DNA from: a virus
Reading direction: 5' to 3' (one strand)
DNA: 35,245 bases
IMG/VR virus record: IMGVR_UViG_3300012922_000011
Span: 1 to 35,245 of that record
Shown here: positions 23,126 to 29,141 of the stretch, in pieces
How positions within the stretch are numbered: position 1 is the first letter of the stretch
Layout of the letters: each line of letters opens with the position of its first letter
Program-made: the position numbers and the translations under genes
Notes under the pieces: model-generated
Told to the model about the DNA's origin: nothing
The model's database searches: none
What the model saw: the letters and a program-made list of their open reading frames with translations, nothing else

Positions 23126-23280
23126 CGGAGCACCTGCTGCGGGAGGCCGCGCAGTGGTGCGGTGCCGTCCTCCTCCATCCACATACACGTCACCGACGAG
23201 CACCGCGCGCGGCCGCGCCAGAGCCAGCAGGGCCACCCGCACAGCGGGCACGTCCGCGCGGTGCGGTCCGGGTCAATCAC
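23122..23280 (-). CDS. 52-residue zinc-knuckle protein
   Basis: A short gene filling what would otherwise be a 150-base gap. Its GTG (23280) overlaps the upstream stop region and its TGA overlaps the next ATG. The protein has TCPLCGWPCWLW early, further cysteines at RCSSVTC, and ends APLRGLPQQVLR. The CxxCG...C...C pattern suggests one zinc site. The coupling on both sides and cysteine spacing argue that it is real despite its size. Confidence 0.6.
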   Translation of the reverse strand: MIDPDRTARTCPLCGWPCWLWRGRARCSSVTCMWMEEDGTAPLRGLPQQVLR

Positions 23281-23755
23281 GCGGGTCCGGCTCCACAATG
23301 CGCCTGCCGGGCACGAAGCGCGGCGCGCCGTCGCTGTGCGTCGTCACCTCGATCGGGTGGTACTCGTCGCTGTCGAGAAACGCGGCGCGGAGTTCGTCGG
23401 CCGTGAACACGCCGCGGTTAAAGAGGTGCCGCAGATCGACGTAGCGGTCCGGGGGAACGCCGAGCGCGGCAAGGCGGCGGGTCGGGACGCCGAACATGCG
23501 CTGCCGCGTCTGGGGGCCCTCGTCGGCGACGACGAGCACGTCGTTGACCTCGGGCCGGTAGACGACGGAGAGCACCCGCGGGCCCGCGGCGCGCAGGGTG
23601 TCGACGGCGCGGGCGAGCGCGGGCGTGATCTCGTCGCGGAGCGCGATCCGCCCGGTGACGGATCCCGCGGGGGCCGGGGGCTCGGATAACGGCGTGACGG
23701 CCGCAGACTTCGCCACGTCGGCATCGTCGCCGAACAGCCGCCGCGGGTCCGTCAT
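23273..23755 (-). CDS. Hypothetical protein, second gene of leftward operon
   Basis: A 160-residue protein starting at the ATG overlapping the upstream stop (ATGA). The middle has ALARAVDTLRAAGPRVLSVV and NDVLVVADEGPQTRQ. The second half has YVDLRHLFNRGVFTADELRA and ends PGRRIVEPDPRD. No family recognised. Mixed alpha/beta, soluble, lies directly after the ribbon-helix-helix regulator candidate. Confidence 0.55.
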   Translation of the reverse strand: MTDPRRLFGDDADVAKSAAVTPLSEPPAPAGSVTGRIALRDEITPALARAVDTLRAAGPRVLSVVYRPEVNDVLVVADEGPQTRQRMFGVPTRRLAALGVPPDRYVDLRHLFNRGVFTADELRAAFLDSDEYHPIEVTTHSDGAPRFVPGRRIVEPDPRD

Positions 23756-23931
23756 GAGGCGGCCTGCACCCGCTCCCGCGCGATCGCGTCGGCGACGAGC
23801 AGGCGGAGGTAGTCGGATTGTGTGCGGTGCGCGCGCTCGGCGAGCCCGCGGATCTCATCCCGGAGTTGGGTCGGCCCGCGAAACGAGATGATGACGCGGC
23901 GGGCGGGACGTTTGCGACGACGGATGGCCAT
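23752..23931 (-). CDS. Ribbon-helix-helix DNA-binding protein
   Basis: A 59-residue protein: a basic N-terminus (MAIRRRKRPARR), a beta strand VIISFRGP, then helices LRDEIRGLAERAHRTQSDYL and LLVADAIARERV. This is the length and layout of the Arc/MetJ/CopG ribbon-helix-helix fold, which binds operators as a dimer. As first gene of the leftward operon next to a divergent gene it may autoregulate. Longer in-frame starts extend into the divergent gene and are unlikely. Confidence 0.75.
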   Translation of the reverse strand: MAIRRRKRPARRVIISFRGPTQLRDEIRGLAERAHRTQSDYLRLLVADAIARERVQAAS

Positions 23932-24024
23932 GCGGCCGGTAGGTGTATCACAGGTGTGCAGGCGTGGACAACTGCTAGCACGTTTGCGGGGTTCGGCCCT
24001 AGACTGTCGCCCGGAGGTGTGTGT
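23932..24024. promoter_or_regulatory. Divergent intergenic region
   Basis: These 93 bases separate the leftward operon (ribbon-helix-helix gene) from the rightward run at 24025. They must hold both promoters, but I see no well-matched -35/-10 pair on either strand; the best leftward candidate is TTGTCC with a weak -10. GGTGTGCAGGC near 23952 echoes GTGTGCA motifs upstream of the promoters at 19496 and 35071. Confidence 0.4.
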
Positions 24025-24429
24025 ATGGAGGGGCTGAGTCTGGCGGACGCTGTTCCACGTGGAGTTTCCCGTGGAACACTGCGGCAGCGGAGTCGACGGC
24101 GGTATCGGCCGGGGGCGGTGCGCGTGTGCTCGGGATGCGGGGGACCGCGCGATCGCGGGCGCTATCGGTCGTACTGCCGCGAGTGTCACAACACGCATGC
24201 ACGGGCGACGCGGCCCCGGCACGGCGAGCTGAGCGCCGAGGCGCGCCAGCGCGCGAACTGCCGCTCGTACACGCATGTGCTGATCCGGCGCGGCAAGATC
24301 GTCAAGACGCCATGTCGCTGCGGCGCGACCGACGTGCAGGTCCGGCATCTCGACTACGCCGATCCCTACGCGGTCGCATTCGAGTGTAAAGTGTGCCGCG
24401 CCGACACGCGCGAGGCAGCCGCGGCATGA
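24025..24429 (+). CDS. Two-zinc-site protein, degenerate HNH-like
   Basis: A 134-residue protein with SD GGAGG seven bases before ATG. After a basic N-terminus come CSGCGGPRDRGRYRSYCREC (residues ~33-52) and, near the end, CRCGATDVQVRHLDYADPYA followed by CKVCRAD. The C-terminal part looks like the HNH-type C-x-C-G...H-x-D-Y-x-x-P...C-x-x-C frame, but the usual final H of the HNH motif is missing, so nuclease activity is doubtful. The 5' end of the gene contains a parS-like inverted repeat. Confidence 0.6.
   Translation: MEGLSLADAVPRGVSRGTLRQRSRRRYRPGAVRVCSGCGGPRDRGRYRSYCRECHNTHARATRPRHGELSAEARQRANCRSYTHVLIRRGKIVKTPCRCGATDVQVRHLDYADPYAVAFECKVCRADTREAAAA
24051..24078 (+). repeat. parS-like inverted repeat inside coding sequence
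   Basis: TGTTCCACG (24051-24059) and CGTGGAACA (24070-24078) are perfect inverted repeats of nine bases separated by ten. Each half resembles the ParB-binding consensus TGTTTCACGTGAAACA: the left side reads TGTTCCACGTGGA, matching the first 13 bases of a TGTTCCACGTGGAACA variant, and the right side closes with CGTGGAACA. Confidence 0.5.
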
Positions 24430-24686
24430 TCACCGACACCGACGACGAGACGACCGCGCCGACGATCCCGGCGGCGGTCGTCTCGGTCTTCCTGTTCCCG
24501 AACGGCGCGATCGCGTGCCTCGATGCCGACGGGCAACAGGTGTGCGCGTGGCAGCGCAACCTGTTCTGCGACTACCTCCGGCTGTTGCGCGCGGCCGGAG
24601 TCGTCACGGGCGCGACGCGGGTCGAGACGCTGGGGCTGGGGGCACGCGAGAACACGGTGGCGCGCTGGATTGGCGACGAGACATGA
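24426..24686 (+). CDS. Small hypothetical protein
   Basis: An 86-residue protein whose ATG overlaps the previous stop (ATGA). It has an acidic N-terminus (DTDDET), then AAVVSVFLFPNGAIACLDAD and CAWQRNLFCDYLRLLRAAGV. Function unknown. Coupled on both sides; a longer start inside the upstream gene is unlikely. Confidence 0.6.
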   Translation: MITDTDDETTAPTIPAAVVSVFLFPNGAIACLDADGQQVCAWQRNLFCDYLRLLRAAGVVTGATRVETLGLGARENTVARWIGDET

Positions 24687-25060
24687 TCGTCGCCGTCACG
24701 TCGGTCACGCTGTTCGAGGTCCCCGACGATCACCCCGACGCGATCGCGGCGCGGTTCCGCGCGGCGAACGAGGTCGCGATCGGGCAACCGATGACGACGA
24801 TCACGGGGCAGCGATACGTGCATCGCGGTGTTGATTCGCTCACCCTGGAAGTCCGGCGGCCGACGCCGCCGGTCGAGTTCTGTACGCACGAGTGGATCGA
24901 ATGGCGGGTCGAGCCGGACGCCAGCGATCTCCTCCACACGCACTACGTCACGACGTGCCCGCATTGCTGGGCGACGCGCGGCGGGGCGAAGACGCTGGCG
25001 CAGACGTTTCGCGAGCAGCTTCTCGGCGGGCACCCGCTCGGCAAGCAAAGGGACGGATAA
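24683..25060 (+). CDS. Hypothetical protein with CxxC pair
   Basis: A 125-residue protein; its ATG overlaps the upstream stop. The N-terminal half is alpha/beta (AVTSVTLFEVPDDHPDAIAA, then RYVHRGVDSLTLEVRR). The C-terminal half has FCTHEWIEWRV and TTCPHCWATRGGAKTLAQTF; C/H residues could form a zinc site. It ends directly before the membrane protein gene. Not recognised. Confidence 0.6.
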   Translation: MIVAVTSVTLFEVPDDHPDAIAARFRAANEVAIGQPMTTITGQRYVHRGVDSLTLEVRRPTPPVEFCTHEWIEWRVEPDASDLLHTHYVTTCPHCWATRGGAKTLAQTFREQLLGGHPLGKQRDG

Positions 25061-25402
25061 ATGATCATTCCACACCGGTTGCCGGTTCACCTCTACGTCG
25101 CGCGCTTTCTCCTGTTCACGGTCCTCGGGTGGAACGGGGGCGCGTTCGCGTCCGAGGTCTACCTCGGCCACTATCTGCGCGCGACGATCCCGCTCGCGAT
25201 CGTCGTCGGCGCGGCGATCCTGATCGTCTATTGGAGCTTTCTCGATCGGTGGGTCCGCGCGCAGATCGCGATCGTCGAGGAGGGCGCGCGCATCGCGGGC
25301 GATACCGCGGCGTCGCTCAAGAGCAGCGTCAACTTCGACGAACTCACGGTCACCGTCGAGCGCCGTGACACGCCGAAACGGCGCGCGCGCACGGTGAACT
25401 GA
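25061..25402 (+). CDS. Two-helix membrane protein
   Basis: A 113-residue protein starting immediately after the previous stop. Two hydrophobic segments, ARFLLFTVLGWNGGAFAS (~residues 14-31) and IPLAIVVGAAILIVYWSF (~42-60), indicate a membrane hairpin, followed by a soluble charged tail (VEEGARIAGDTAASLKSS, then RRDTPKRRARTV). The next gene also encodes a membrane peptide. Unknown function; distance from the endolysin argues against, but does not exclude, a lysis role. Confidence 0.6.
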   Translation: MIIPHRLPVHLYVARFLLFTVLGWNGGAFASEVYLGHYLRATIPLAIVVGAAILIVYWSFLDRWVRAQIAIVEEGARIAGDTAASLKSSVNFDELTVTVERRDTPKRRARTVN

Positions 25403-25403
25403 C

Positions 25404-25520
25404 ATGCACACGGCAAAGCGGGTCGTCGTGGTCGTGACGGCGGTGATCTTGTTCCCGATCGCGCTCCTCGGTTTGTTACTGGTGGAGGTGACGCGGATGT
25501 GGGATCGGTGGCTGCGCTGA
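25404..25520 (+). CDS. 38-residue single-pass membrane peptide
   Basis: Starts one base after the preceding stop and ends overlapping the next ATG (TGATG). After MHTAKR comes one transmembrane stretch (VVVVVTAVILFPIALLGLLL) and a short aromatic/basic tail (MWDRWLR). Tight packing with both neighbours supports a real gene. Small membrane peptides of this kind occur in phage accessory regions; function unknown. Confidence 0.55.
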   Translation: MHTAKRVVVVVTAVILFPIALLGLLLVEVTRMWDRWLR

Positions 25521-25777
25521 TGCCGCGCGACGAGGGGACGCGTATCGATCACTACGTCATGCACCCCGGCGTCGGCGTCCCCGTCGACATCGGGTGGGGC
25601 TGGGCGGTGCTCAACGCGGACCAGACGGTGACGCGCACGTGCAAAGGCTGCAAGGTGTCGGTGACGACCGGGCTGACCGTGTCGGCGTCGGGCAGCTCGG
25701 CGCGGGTGGCGACGGCGGAGGTTCATCATCGGCCCGATTGTCCGATCGTGTTCGGGAACGATCCGGTGACGAGTTGA
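25520..25777 (+). CDS. Small hypothetical protein
   Basis: An 85-residue protein whose ATG overlaps the upstream stop. The middle has TVTRTCKGCKVSVTTGLTV, and the end HHRPDCPIVFGNDPVT; the C-x-x-C and H-x-x-x-C positions could bind a metal. The stop overlaps a TTG start of the next gene (TTGA). Confidence 0.55.
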   Translation: MPRDEGTRIDHYVMHPGVGVPVDIGWGWAVLNADQTVTRTCKGCKVSVTTGLTVSASGSSARVATAEVHHRPDCPIVFGNDPVTS

Positions 25778-25959
25778 CGATCCGGGTTCAGTGTCCGTCG
25801 TGTCTCGATTACCGCGAGGCGTCCACGCCGGAGCGATCGCGCGATGGCGCGTGGCATTTCGTCTGCGCGTGCGGCTATCGCTGGGCAGGCTTCCGCGACG
25901 GGGGTCCTATCGGCTACGGCGGCATCAATCCGGCGCGCGATCCCGCGCGAGGGGAATGA
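25774..25959 (+). CDS. Small zinc-ribbon protein with TTG start
   Basis: A 61-residue protein. The only start in this frame consistent with the upstream gene is the TTG overlapping its stop (TTGA). Residues 7-10 (CPSC) and ~33-36 (CACG) form a classical two-knuckle zinc ribbon, with WHFVC and YRWAG around the second knuckle. The C-terminal tail is Gly/Arg-rich. Function unknown. Confidence 0.55.
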   Translation: MTIRVQCPSCLDYREASTPERSRDGAWHFVCACGYRWAGFRDGGPIGYGGINPARDPARGE

Positions 25960-25980
25960 CGACGCGGCGAGGAGACCGGC

Positions 25981-26496
25981 ATGGCAACCGCAGCGACGCG
26001 TGAGATCCCCGACCTCCGCGCGGCCTCGCTCAAACCGGATCGGTTGACGCTCGTAAGCATGGCGACCCGGCCGGGCATCAACCGATTTTGGATGACGCTC
26101 GAATACGATCACTTTCCCCCGCGCACGCCGCTCAACGACGAATACGATCTCACGATGCTCGCGTGGCCCGACTCTGGCATCCTCTGGACGATCGTGATCA
26201 TCCCGCTGGCGTATCGGCGCGTCGCCGCCGAGGTCGCCGCAGCCGCCGGGATGCGCCTCGCTAACGGCGTACCGACGCTGATGTCGCACCCGGCGAACCG
26301 TCACGTCGTCGCGCTCGGCGCGGTGCGCGTGCCTCCGCCGGACGCCTTTGACCGCTTCCCGCTCGATCACGATCGCGTGTTCACGATGGAGAACGACATG
26401 AACAGCCCCGTCTATCTGGCGGGCGGCGACGCGTTCATCCGCGCCGAAGAACTCCGCTGGATCGAGGCGTTCCGTAAGGCGCGCGGCCTCACATAG
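25981..26496 (+). CDS. Hypothetical protein ending the rightward run
   Basis: A 171-residue soluble protein with SD GGCGAGGAG. Segments include RFWMTLEYDHFPPRTPLND, DSGILWTIVIIPLAYRRVAA and VFTMENDMNSPVYLAG; the end is helical (RAEELRWIEAFRKARG). Its 3' end overlaps the leftward replication gene by eight bases, so the operons converge here. No family recognised. Confidence 0.6.
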   Translation: MATAATREIPDLRAASLKPDRLTLVSMATRPGINRFWMTLEYDHFPPRTPLNDEYDLTMLAWPDSGILWTIVIIPLAYRRVAAEVAAAAGMRLANGVPTLMSHPANRHVVALGAVRVPPPDAFDRFPLDHDRVFTMENDMNSPVYLAGGDAFIRAEELRWIEAFRKARGLT

Positions 26497-27604
26497 TCAC
26501 CACCGGCAACGCGAAGTACCCCCGGACGGCGCGCGTGAGCCCGGCGGCCTCGGCGGACCGATACGCCCCCTCCGGCATCGCCCACCGGAACGCCTGGAGT
26601 TCGGCGTCGACCTCGGCGCGCAGGGTCGCGATCGGGGCGGCGGCGTGCGCCGTGGCGACGAGCGCGGCATCGAGCGCGGCGAGTTGGTCCCGGACGTCGG
26701 CGTCACTGCGCAGTCGGGTGAGGTCGTCGGCCAGGGCGTGCAAATGCGCGCAGAGGGGCGGCGGGAGGGCGGGGCGCGCCGGGTCGAGTCGGGCGACGAC
26801 GGCGGCGCGCAGACGGGTGAGGTGGCCGGGGAGCGGATCCGGCCGAGTGGGGACCGCCACCGGCGGCGGCGGCGGTTGCTGGCGGGCGACGAGGATCCCG
26901 GCATTGGCGGCGAACAGCGCGAACGGGTGCCCGCGGTCGGCGTAGTACCCGTGGCTCTCCACATAGGCGGCGACGGCGGCGCACAACCGGTCGAGCGGCA
27001 GGAACCCGACGAGGTCGGCCGCTTTCGCGCGATCGCGGGCGGTGACGTCGGCGGGCGTGTGATAGCGGGCGCTCCACGCGGTGCGGTAACAGTCGAGCAG
27101 CGCGGTGCTCTCACTCTGGATCGGATCTTGTACATCTACAGAGCGCCCGGAATGTGCACCCTTCGCTAGCCCGAAGTGCACCCTTTCCGTATGCGAAAGT
27201 GCATCCTTCTGTGCACCCTTTCCGGGCACCACCTCCCCTCCTGAAAGTGCACCCTTTCGCGCGGTCGTCGCCGTGCGGAACCCGGCGGCGGCGACAGCGG
27301 TCGGGCTGAGCCCGGCCAGCGCGGCGGGGACGAGGCGGTACACACGGGCATGTCCGCGGCCTCTGGCGGGAGCCGCGACCACGAGCACCCCGAAGCGTTC
27401 GAGGACGCGGAGCTGATACTGGACGATCCGGACCCCGAGGCGGCGGCCGCCGGGGTACGTGTGCGCCACGAGCGCGGCGACGGTCGGCGGATGATGGAAC
27501 GTCCCGTCGTCGTCCGCCCAGGCCGCGAGCGCGCCGAGTACGCCGCGCTGGAGCGCGTGCGGGATCGTCCGCGCCCACACCGATCGCACAAGCGCGGCGC
27601 TCAT
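26489..27604 (-). CDS. Replication initiator / replisome organiser-like protein
   Basis: A 371-residue protein starting at ATG 27604 with GAGG five bases upstream. Residues ~1-100 look like a winged helix-turn-helix of the type in phage replication proteins (LVRSVWARTIPHALQRGVLG, HHPPTVAALVAHTYPGGRRL, LRVLERFGVLVV). Residues ~160-250 have LLDCYRTAWSARYHTPADV and ESHGYYADRGHPFALFAANA, as in lambda O-like or primosomal phage proteins. The last 100 residues are helical. Between these domains (residues ~115-150) the DNA carries five direct repeats and encodes four K-(G/D)-A copies. The start is coupled to a 22-codon upstream ORF (ATGA). Confidence 0.7.
   Translation of the reverse strand: MSAALVRSVWARTIPHALQRGVLGALAAWADDDGTFHHPPTVAALVAHTYPGGRRLGVRIVQYQLRVLERFGVLVVAAPARGRGHARVYRLVPAALAGLSPTAVAAAGFRTATTARKGALSGGEVVPGKGAQKDALSHTERVHFGLAKGAHSGRSVDVQDPIQSESTALLDCYRTAWSARYHTPADVTARDRAKAADLVGFLPLDRLCAAVAAYVESHGYYADRGHPFALFAANAGILVARQQPPPPPVAVPTRPDPLPGHLTRLRAAVVARLDPARPALPPPLCAHLHALADDLTRLRSDADVRDQLAALDAALVATAHAAAPIATLRAEVDAELQAFRWAMPEGAYRSAEAAGLTRAVRGYFALPVVTM
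27154..27259 (-). repeat. Five iteron-like repeats: candidate replication origin
   Basis: Plus-strand copies of GTGCACCCTTTC start at 27154 (ends CTTCG), 27176, 27199 (GTGCATCCTTCT), 27211 and 27247; three are essentially exact. Start-to-start distances are 22, 23, 12 and 36 bases, close to multiples of 11-12. Four copies share one reading phase of the host gene and one (27176) is in another phase, so the DNA sequence, not the peptide, is what repeats. A relatively AT-rich stretch lies next to them at ~27105-27143. The layout is that of the lambda origin inside gene O. Confidence 0.7.
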
Positions 27605-27669
27605 CGCCGCCTCGTCGAGGTCTGAGAATTCGCCGCGAAAGTGGAGAATTGTGCGCCCTCGTACCGCAT
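27601..27669 (-). CDS. 22-codon leader ORF coupled to the replication gene
   Basis: ATG at 27669 follows TTTTTTTAGGAG with nine bases spacing, the best SD in the vicinity. The ORF encodes MRYEGAQFSTF... and ends TSTRRR. Its TGA overlaps the replication gene ATG (ATGA), so ribosomes terminating here could re-initiate. It may be a leader peptide that sets the translation level of the initiator. Confidence 0.45.
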   Translation of the reverse strand: MRYEGAQFSTFAANSQTSTRRR

Positions 27670-27714
27670 AAGAATCCGCTCCTAAAAAAAGCGGTGCGGC
27701 CGGGCTGAATCGGC

Positions 27715-27744
27715 TTGCATTCACAGGCGAAGGCTCTGTACACT
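27715..27744 (+). promoter_or_regulatory. Possible rightward promoter in replication leader
   Basis: TTGCAT (27715-27720), an 18-base spacer and TACACT (27739-27744). It would transcribe away from the replication gene, antisense to the leader of the leftward transcript, with no gene downstream on this strand. If real it could make a regulatory antisense RNA. Confidence 0.35.
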
Positions 27745-27896
27745 TTCGCCCGGCCCGCACTGCGGGATCCTCCCGAACGCACAGCCGCCGTTCTGTCGGC
27801 AACGCTGATCGCGTCGGGTCAAGCACGGGTCGCTGGGAAAAACCGGGAAAAGTTTCGCGCAGCGACGCCGTCGAAAAATCCGCACCGAATGTCCTC

Positions 27897-27935
27897 TCCG
27901 GGTCCGCGTGAGTTTGGCGCTCACGCGAACCCGGA
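27897..27935 (-). other. 16-bp hairpin in the replication leader
   Basis: TCCGGGTCCGCGTGAG (27897-27912) and CTCACGCGAACCCGGA (27920-27935) flank a seven-base loop; 15 of 16 positions pair and the remaining one is a G-U wobble only in leftward RNA. That asymmetry suggests it functions in the leftward transcript upstream of the replication gene. There is no T-tract directly after it. Confidence 0.6.
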
Positions 27936-28001
27936 TCAGACGCTCACCTCATCACACCCTCCGAAAAAAAAGGCGAACGAGCCTGTTCGTGCCGCACTTT
28001 A

Positions 28002-28023
28002 CGACAGATCTATAGCACTGTCG
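28002..28023 (-). promoter_or_regulatory. Leftward extended -10 promoter inside an inverted repeat
   Basis: On the minus strand TGC-TATAGA (28017 to 28009) is an extended -10 element with no strong -35. It lies exactly between the arms CGACAG (28002-28007) and CTGTCG (28018-28023), an operator-like arrangement where a bound repressor would block the -10. It would transcribe the replication leader and gene. Confidence 0.5.
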
Positions 28024-28086
28024 AGGGGAACTCATCGAGCCCAGACGTTTTCATGCCACGCACCGCTCCCTTGTGGCCGCGGGCAC

Positions 28087-28115
28087 GCGCGTCGCTAGAC
28101 GTTGTAGCGTCGCGC
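28087..28115. terminator. Hairpin after the PAS-like gene
   Basis: GCGCGTCGCTA (28087-28097) and TAGCGTCGCGC (28105-28115) pair at 10 of 11 positions around a seven-base loop. It lies 33 bases beyond the stop of the leftward repressor-region operon and may end or attenuate its transcription. Lack of a T-tract makes terminator function uncertain. Confidence 0.35.
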
Positions 28116-28147
28116 TCCGGACTGCGGAGAATTAGGGGGGAGAGGGA

Positions 28148-28783
28148 TTAGACCGGCGTGAACGTCGCGAGATAGCCGTCGAGCGTGTTGCGTCGGAGGT
28201 TGATCCGCGGCGACGCGTGATGGATCACGTTGAATGTGCGCCCGCGCGCGGTGCGACACGCGCCGTACACCTCGATCGGCCGCCGCGTCTGCGCGGTGAA
28301 CATCCATTGCTCGATGATGCGCACGAGCACCGCGTGGTCGAAAAATTGCTCCCACCGATCGCCGAGCAGGTCGGGAGCGTGGCACTCGAATAGCGCCTGG
28401 AGCTGCGGGCTCGCGACGACGACGTCCATGCGATCGTTGAGGAGACACCACGGCGGGACATAGTGCTTGACGTCGGCGATCGGGCGCGACCCCGGCGCGC
28501 GCGCGCGCACACTGTCGTCCCCGACGGCGCGCGTGAACGAGGAGGACGCCACCGCGGCGATCACCTCAAGCTGGTTTTCGAGCCCCCGCAGCAGAATGGA
28601 GACGGCCGTCCGCGTAGCCGGGGTCCGCAGGAGATGCAACGTGCGCCTGGACAAGCGGGTCCAATGCGCGGACCAACTCGCGAACTCGCTCGCCGAGATG
28701 CTCGAAGCCGCCGGAGATCGTGATGCTGAATCCAGCGAGGGCTCCGACGAGCGCCTCGTTGTCGGAAAGGTGAGCACGGCCAT
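28148..28783 (-). CDS. PAS-like protein overlapping the repressor gene
   Basis: From ATG 28783 (GGGAGG five bases upstream) this gives 211 residues, overlapping the upstream repressor gene by 218 bases in another frame. Only the part from about residue 50 looks like a natural protein: RTAVSILLRGLENQLEVIAA, then VKHYVPPWCLLNDRMDVVVA, FECHAPDLLGDRWEQFFDH, and a final RTFNVIHHASPR...GYLATFTPV, which resembles the strands and helices of a PAS/ligand-binding sensor domain. A GTG at 28564, two bases after the repressor stop, is an alternative start (138 residues). Alternatively both ORFs are one HTH-PAS regulator broken by a +1 frameshift. Confidence 0.55.
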   Translation of the reverse strand: MAVLTFPTTRRSSEPSLDSASRSPAASSISASEFASWSAHWTRLSRRTLHLLRTPATRTAVSILLRGLENQLEVIAAVASSSFTRAVGDDSVRARAPGSRPIADVKHYVPPWCLLNDRMDVVVASPQLQALFECHAPDLLGDRWEQFFDHAVLVRIIEQWMFTAQTRRPIEVYGACRTARGRTFNVIHHASPRINLRRNTLDGYLATFTPV

Positions 28784-29045
28784 CTACGCCTCCCGCCTCG
28801 CGAGTGCCATCCACCACTTCGAGGGCCCCGAAAAAATCCCGCAGACTCGTGAACCCGAACCCCTTGGCGACGGCGGTGATCTGCACGAGGCCGACATTGG
28901 GGACGCGATTGTTCTCGATCCGGGCGAGGTAATTCGCGAAGTGGCGGAGCTGCTCTTTGTCGCTGTTCCACCCGATCGCCGCGCGCGCGATGTCTCGGCG
29001 TGAACGATCGCCGCGGAGTTTGCGCACCGAATCTCCGAATGCCAT
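28566..29045 (-). CDS. Cro/CI-type (XRE) repressor
   Basis: A 159-residue protein. Residues 1-75 hold an XRE helix-turn-helix: FGDSVRKLRGDRSRRDIARA, a short insert (WNSDKEQLRHF), then ANYLARIENNRVPNVGLVQI and AVAKGFGFTSLRDFF. The region from ~80 to ~130 is helical (EALVGALAGF, HLGERVRELVRALDPLV). The last ~30 residues look unnatural and coincide with the overlap with the PAS-like ORF. It is the first leftward gene of the switch region, with a start codon so close to the -10 that its mRNA is probably leaderless, like lambda cI from PRM. It suggests a temperate life style. Confidence 0.7.
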   Translation of the reverse strand: MAFGDSVRKLRGDRSRRDIARAAIGWNSDKEQLRHFANYLARIENNRVPNVGLVQITAVAKGFGFTSLRDFFGALEVVDGTREAGGVDGRAHLSDNEALVGALAGFSITISGGFEHLGERVRELVRALDPLVQAHVASPADPGYADGRLHSAAGARKPA

Positions 29046-29053
29046 AGCGGCCG

Positions 29054-29083
29054 ATTATGCGCTGGCGGGTCACGCCAATGCAA
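29054..29083 (-). promoter_or_regulatory. Leftward repressor promoter
   Basis: On the minus strand TTGCAT (29083-29078), an 18-base spacer and CATAAT (29059-29054). Only eight bases separate the -10 from the repressor ATG at 29045, so the transcript should start at or within a few bases of the start codon. Confidence 0.65.
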
Positions 29084-29108
29084 CGATGTAAATCACCGCG
29101 CGCGTGTC

Positions 29109-29136
29109 TCGATACGGCGCACGATTATGCTACATT
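29109..29136 (+). promoter_or_regulatory. Rightward early promoter 1 (extended -10)
   Basis: TCGATA (29109-29114), a 16-base spacer and the extended -10 TGC-TACATT (29128-29136). The preceding ATTATGC is shared with the promoter at 34738 and with the leftward repressor promoter on its opposite strand. Confidence 0.55.
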
Positions 29137-29141
29137 GGGGC

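Larger units (their letters stand above)
27670..28147. other. Leader/control region of the replication gene
   Basis: About 480 bases without a convincing gene, less GC-rich than the surroundings. It contains an operator-flanked leftward extended -10 (28009-28017), a long hairpin (27897-27935), a second hairpin (28087-28115) and a possible rightward promoter (27715-27744). ORFs on both strands here lack SDs and credible protein features. Confidence 0.55.

Noticed and set aside
27154-27259. CRISPR array
   Set aside because: Repeats are only about 12 bases, unevenly spaced and inside a coding gene; there are no spacers of constant length.
27721-27924. Minus-strand ORF of 67 codons in the replication leader
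   Set aside because: Its GTG start lies inside the 16-bp hairpin, no SD is present and the protein is a Cys/Arg-rich jumble without features.
27715-28098. Plus-strand ORF of 127 codons in the same region
   Set aside because: No SD, no protein-like pattern, and it begins within a promoter-like -35 element.
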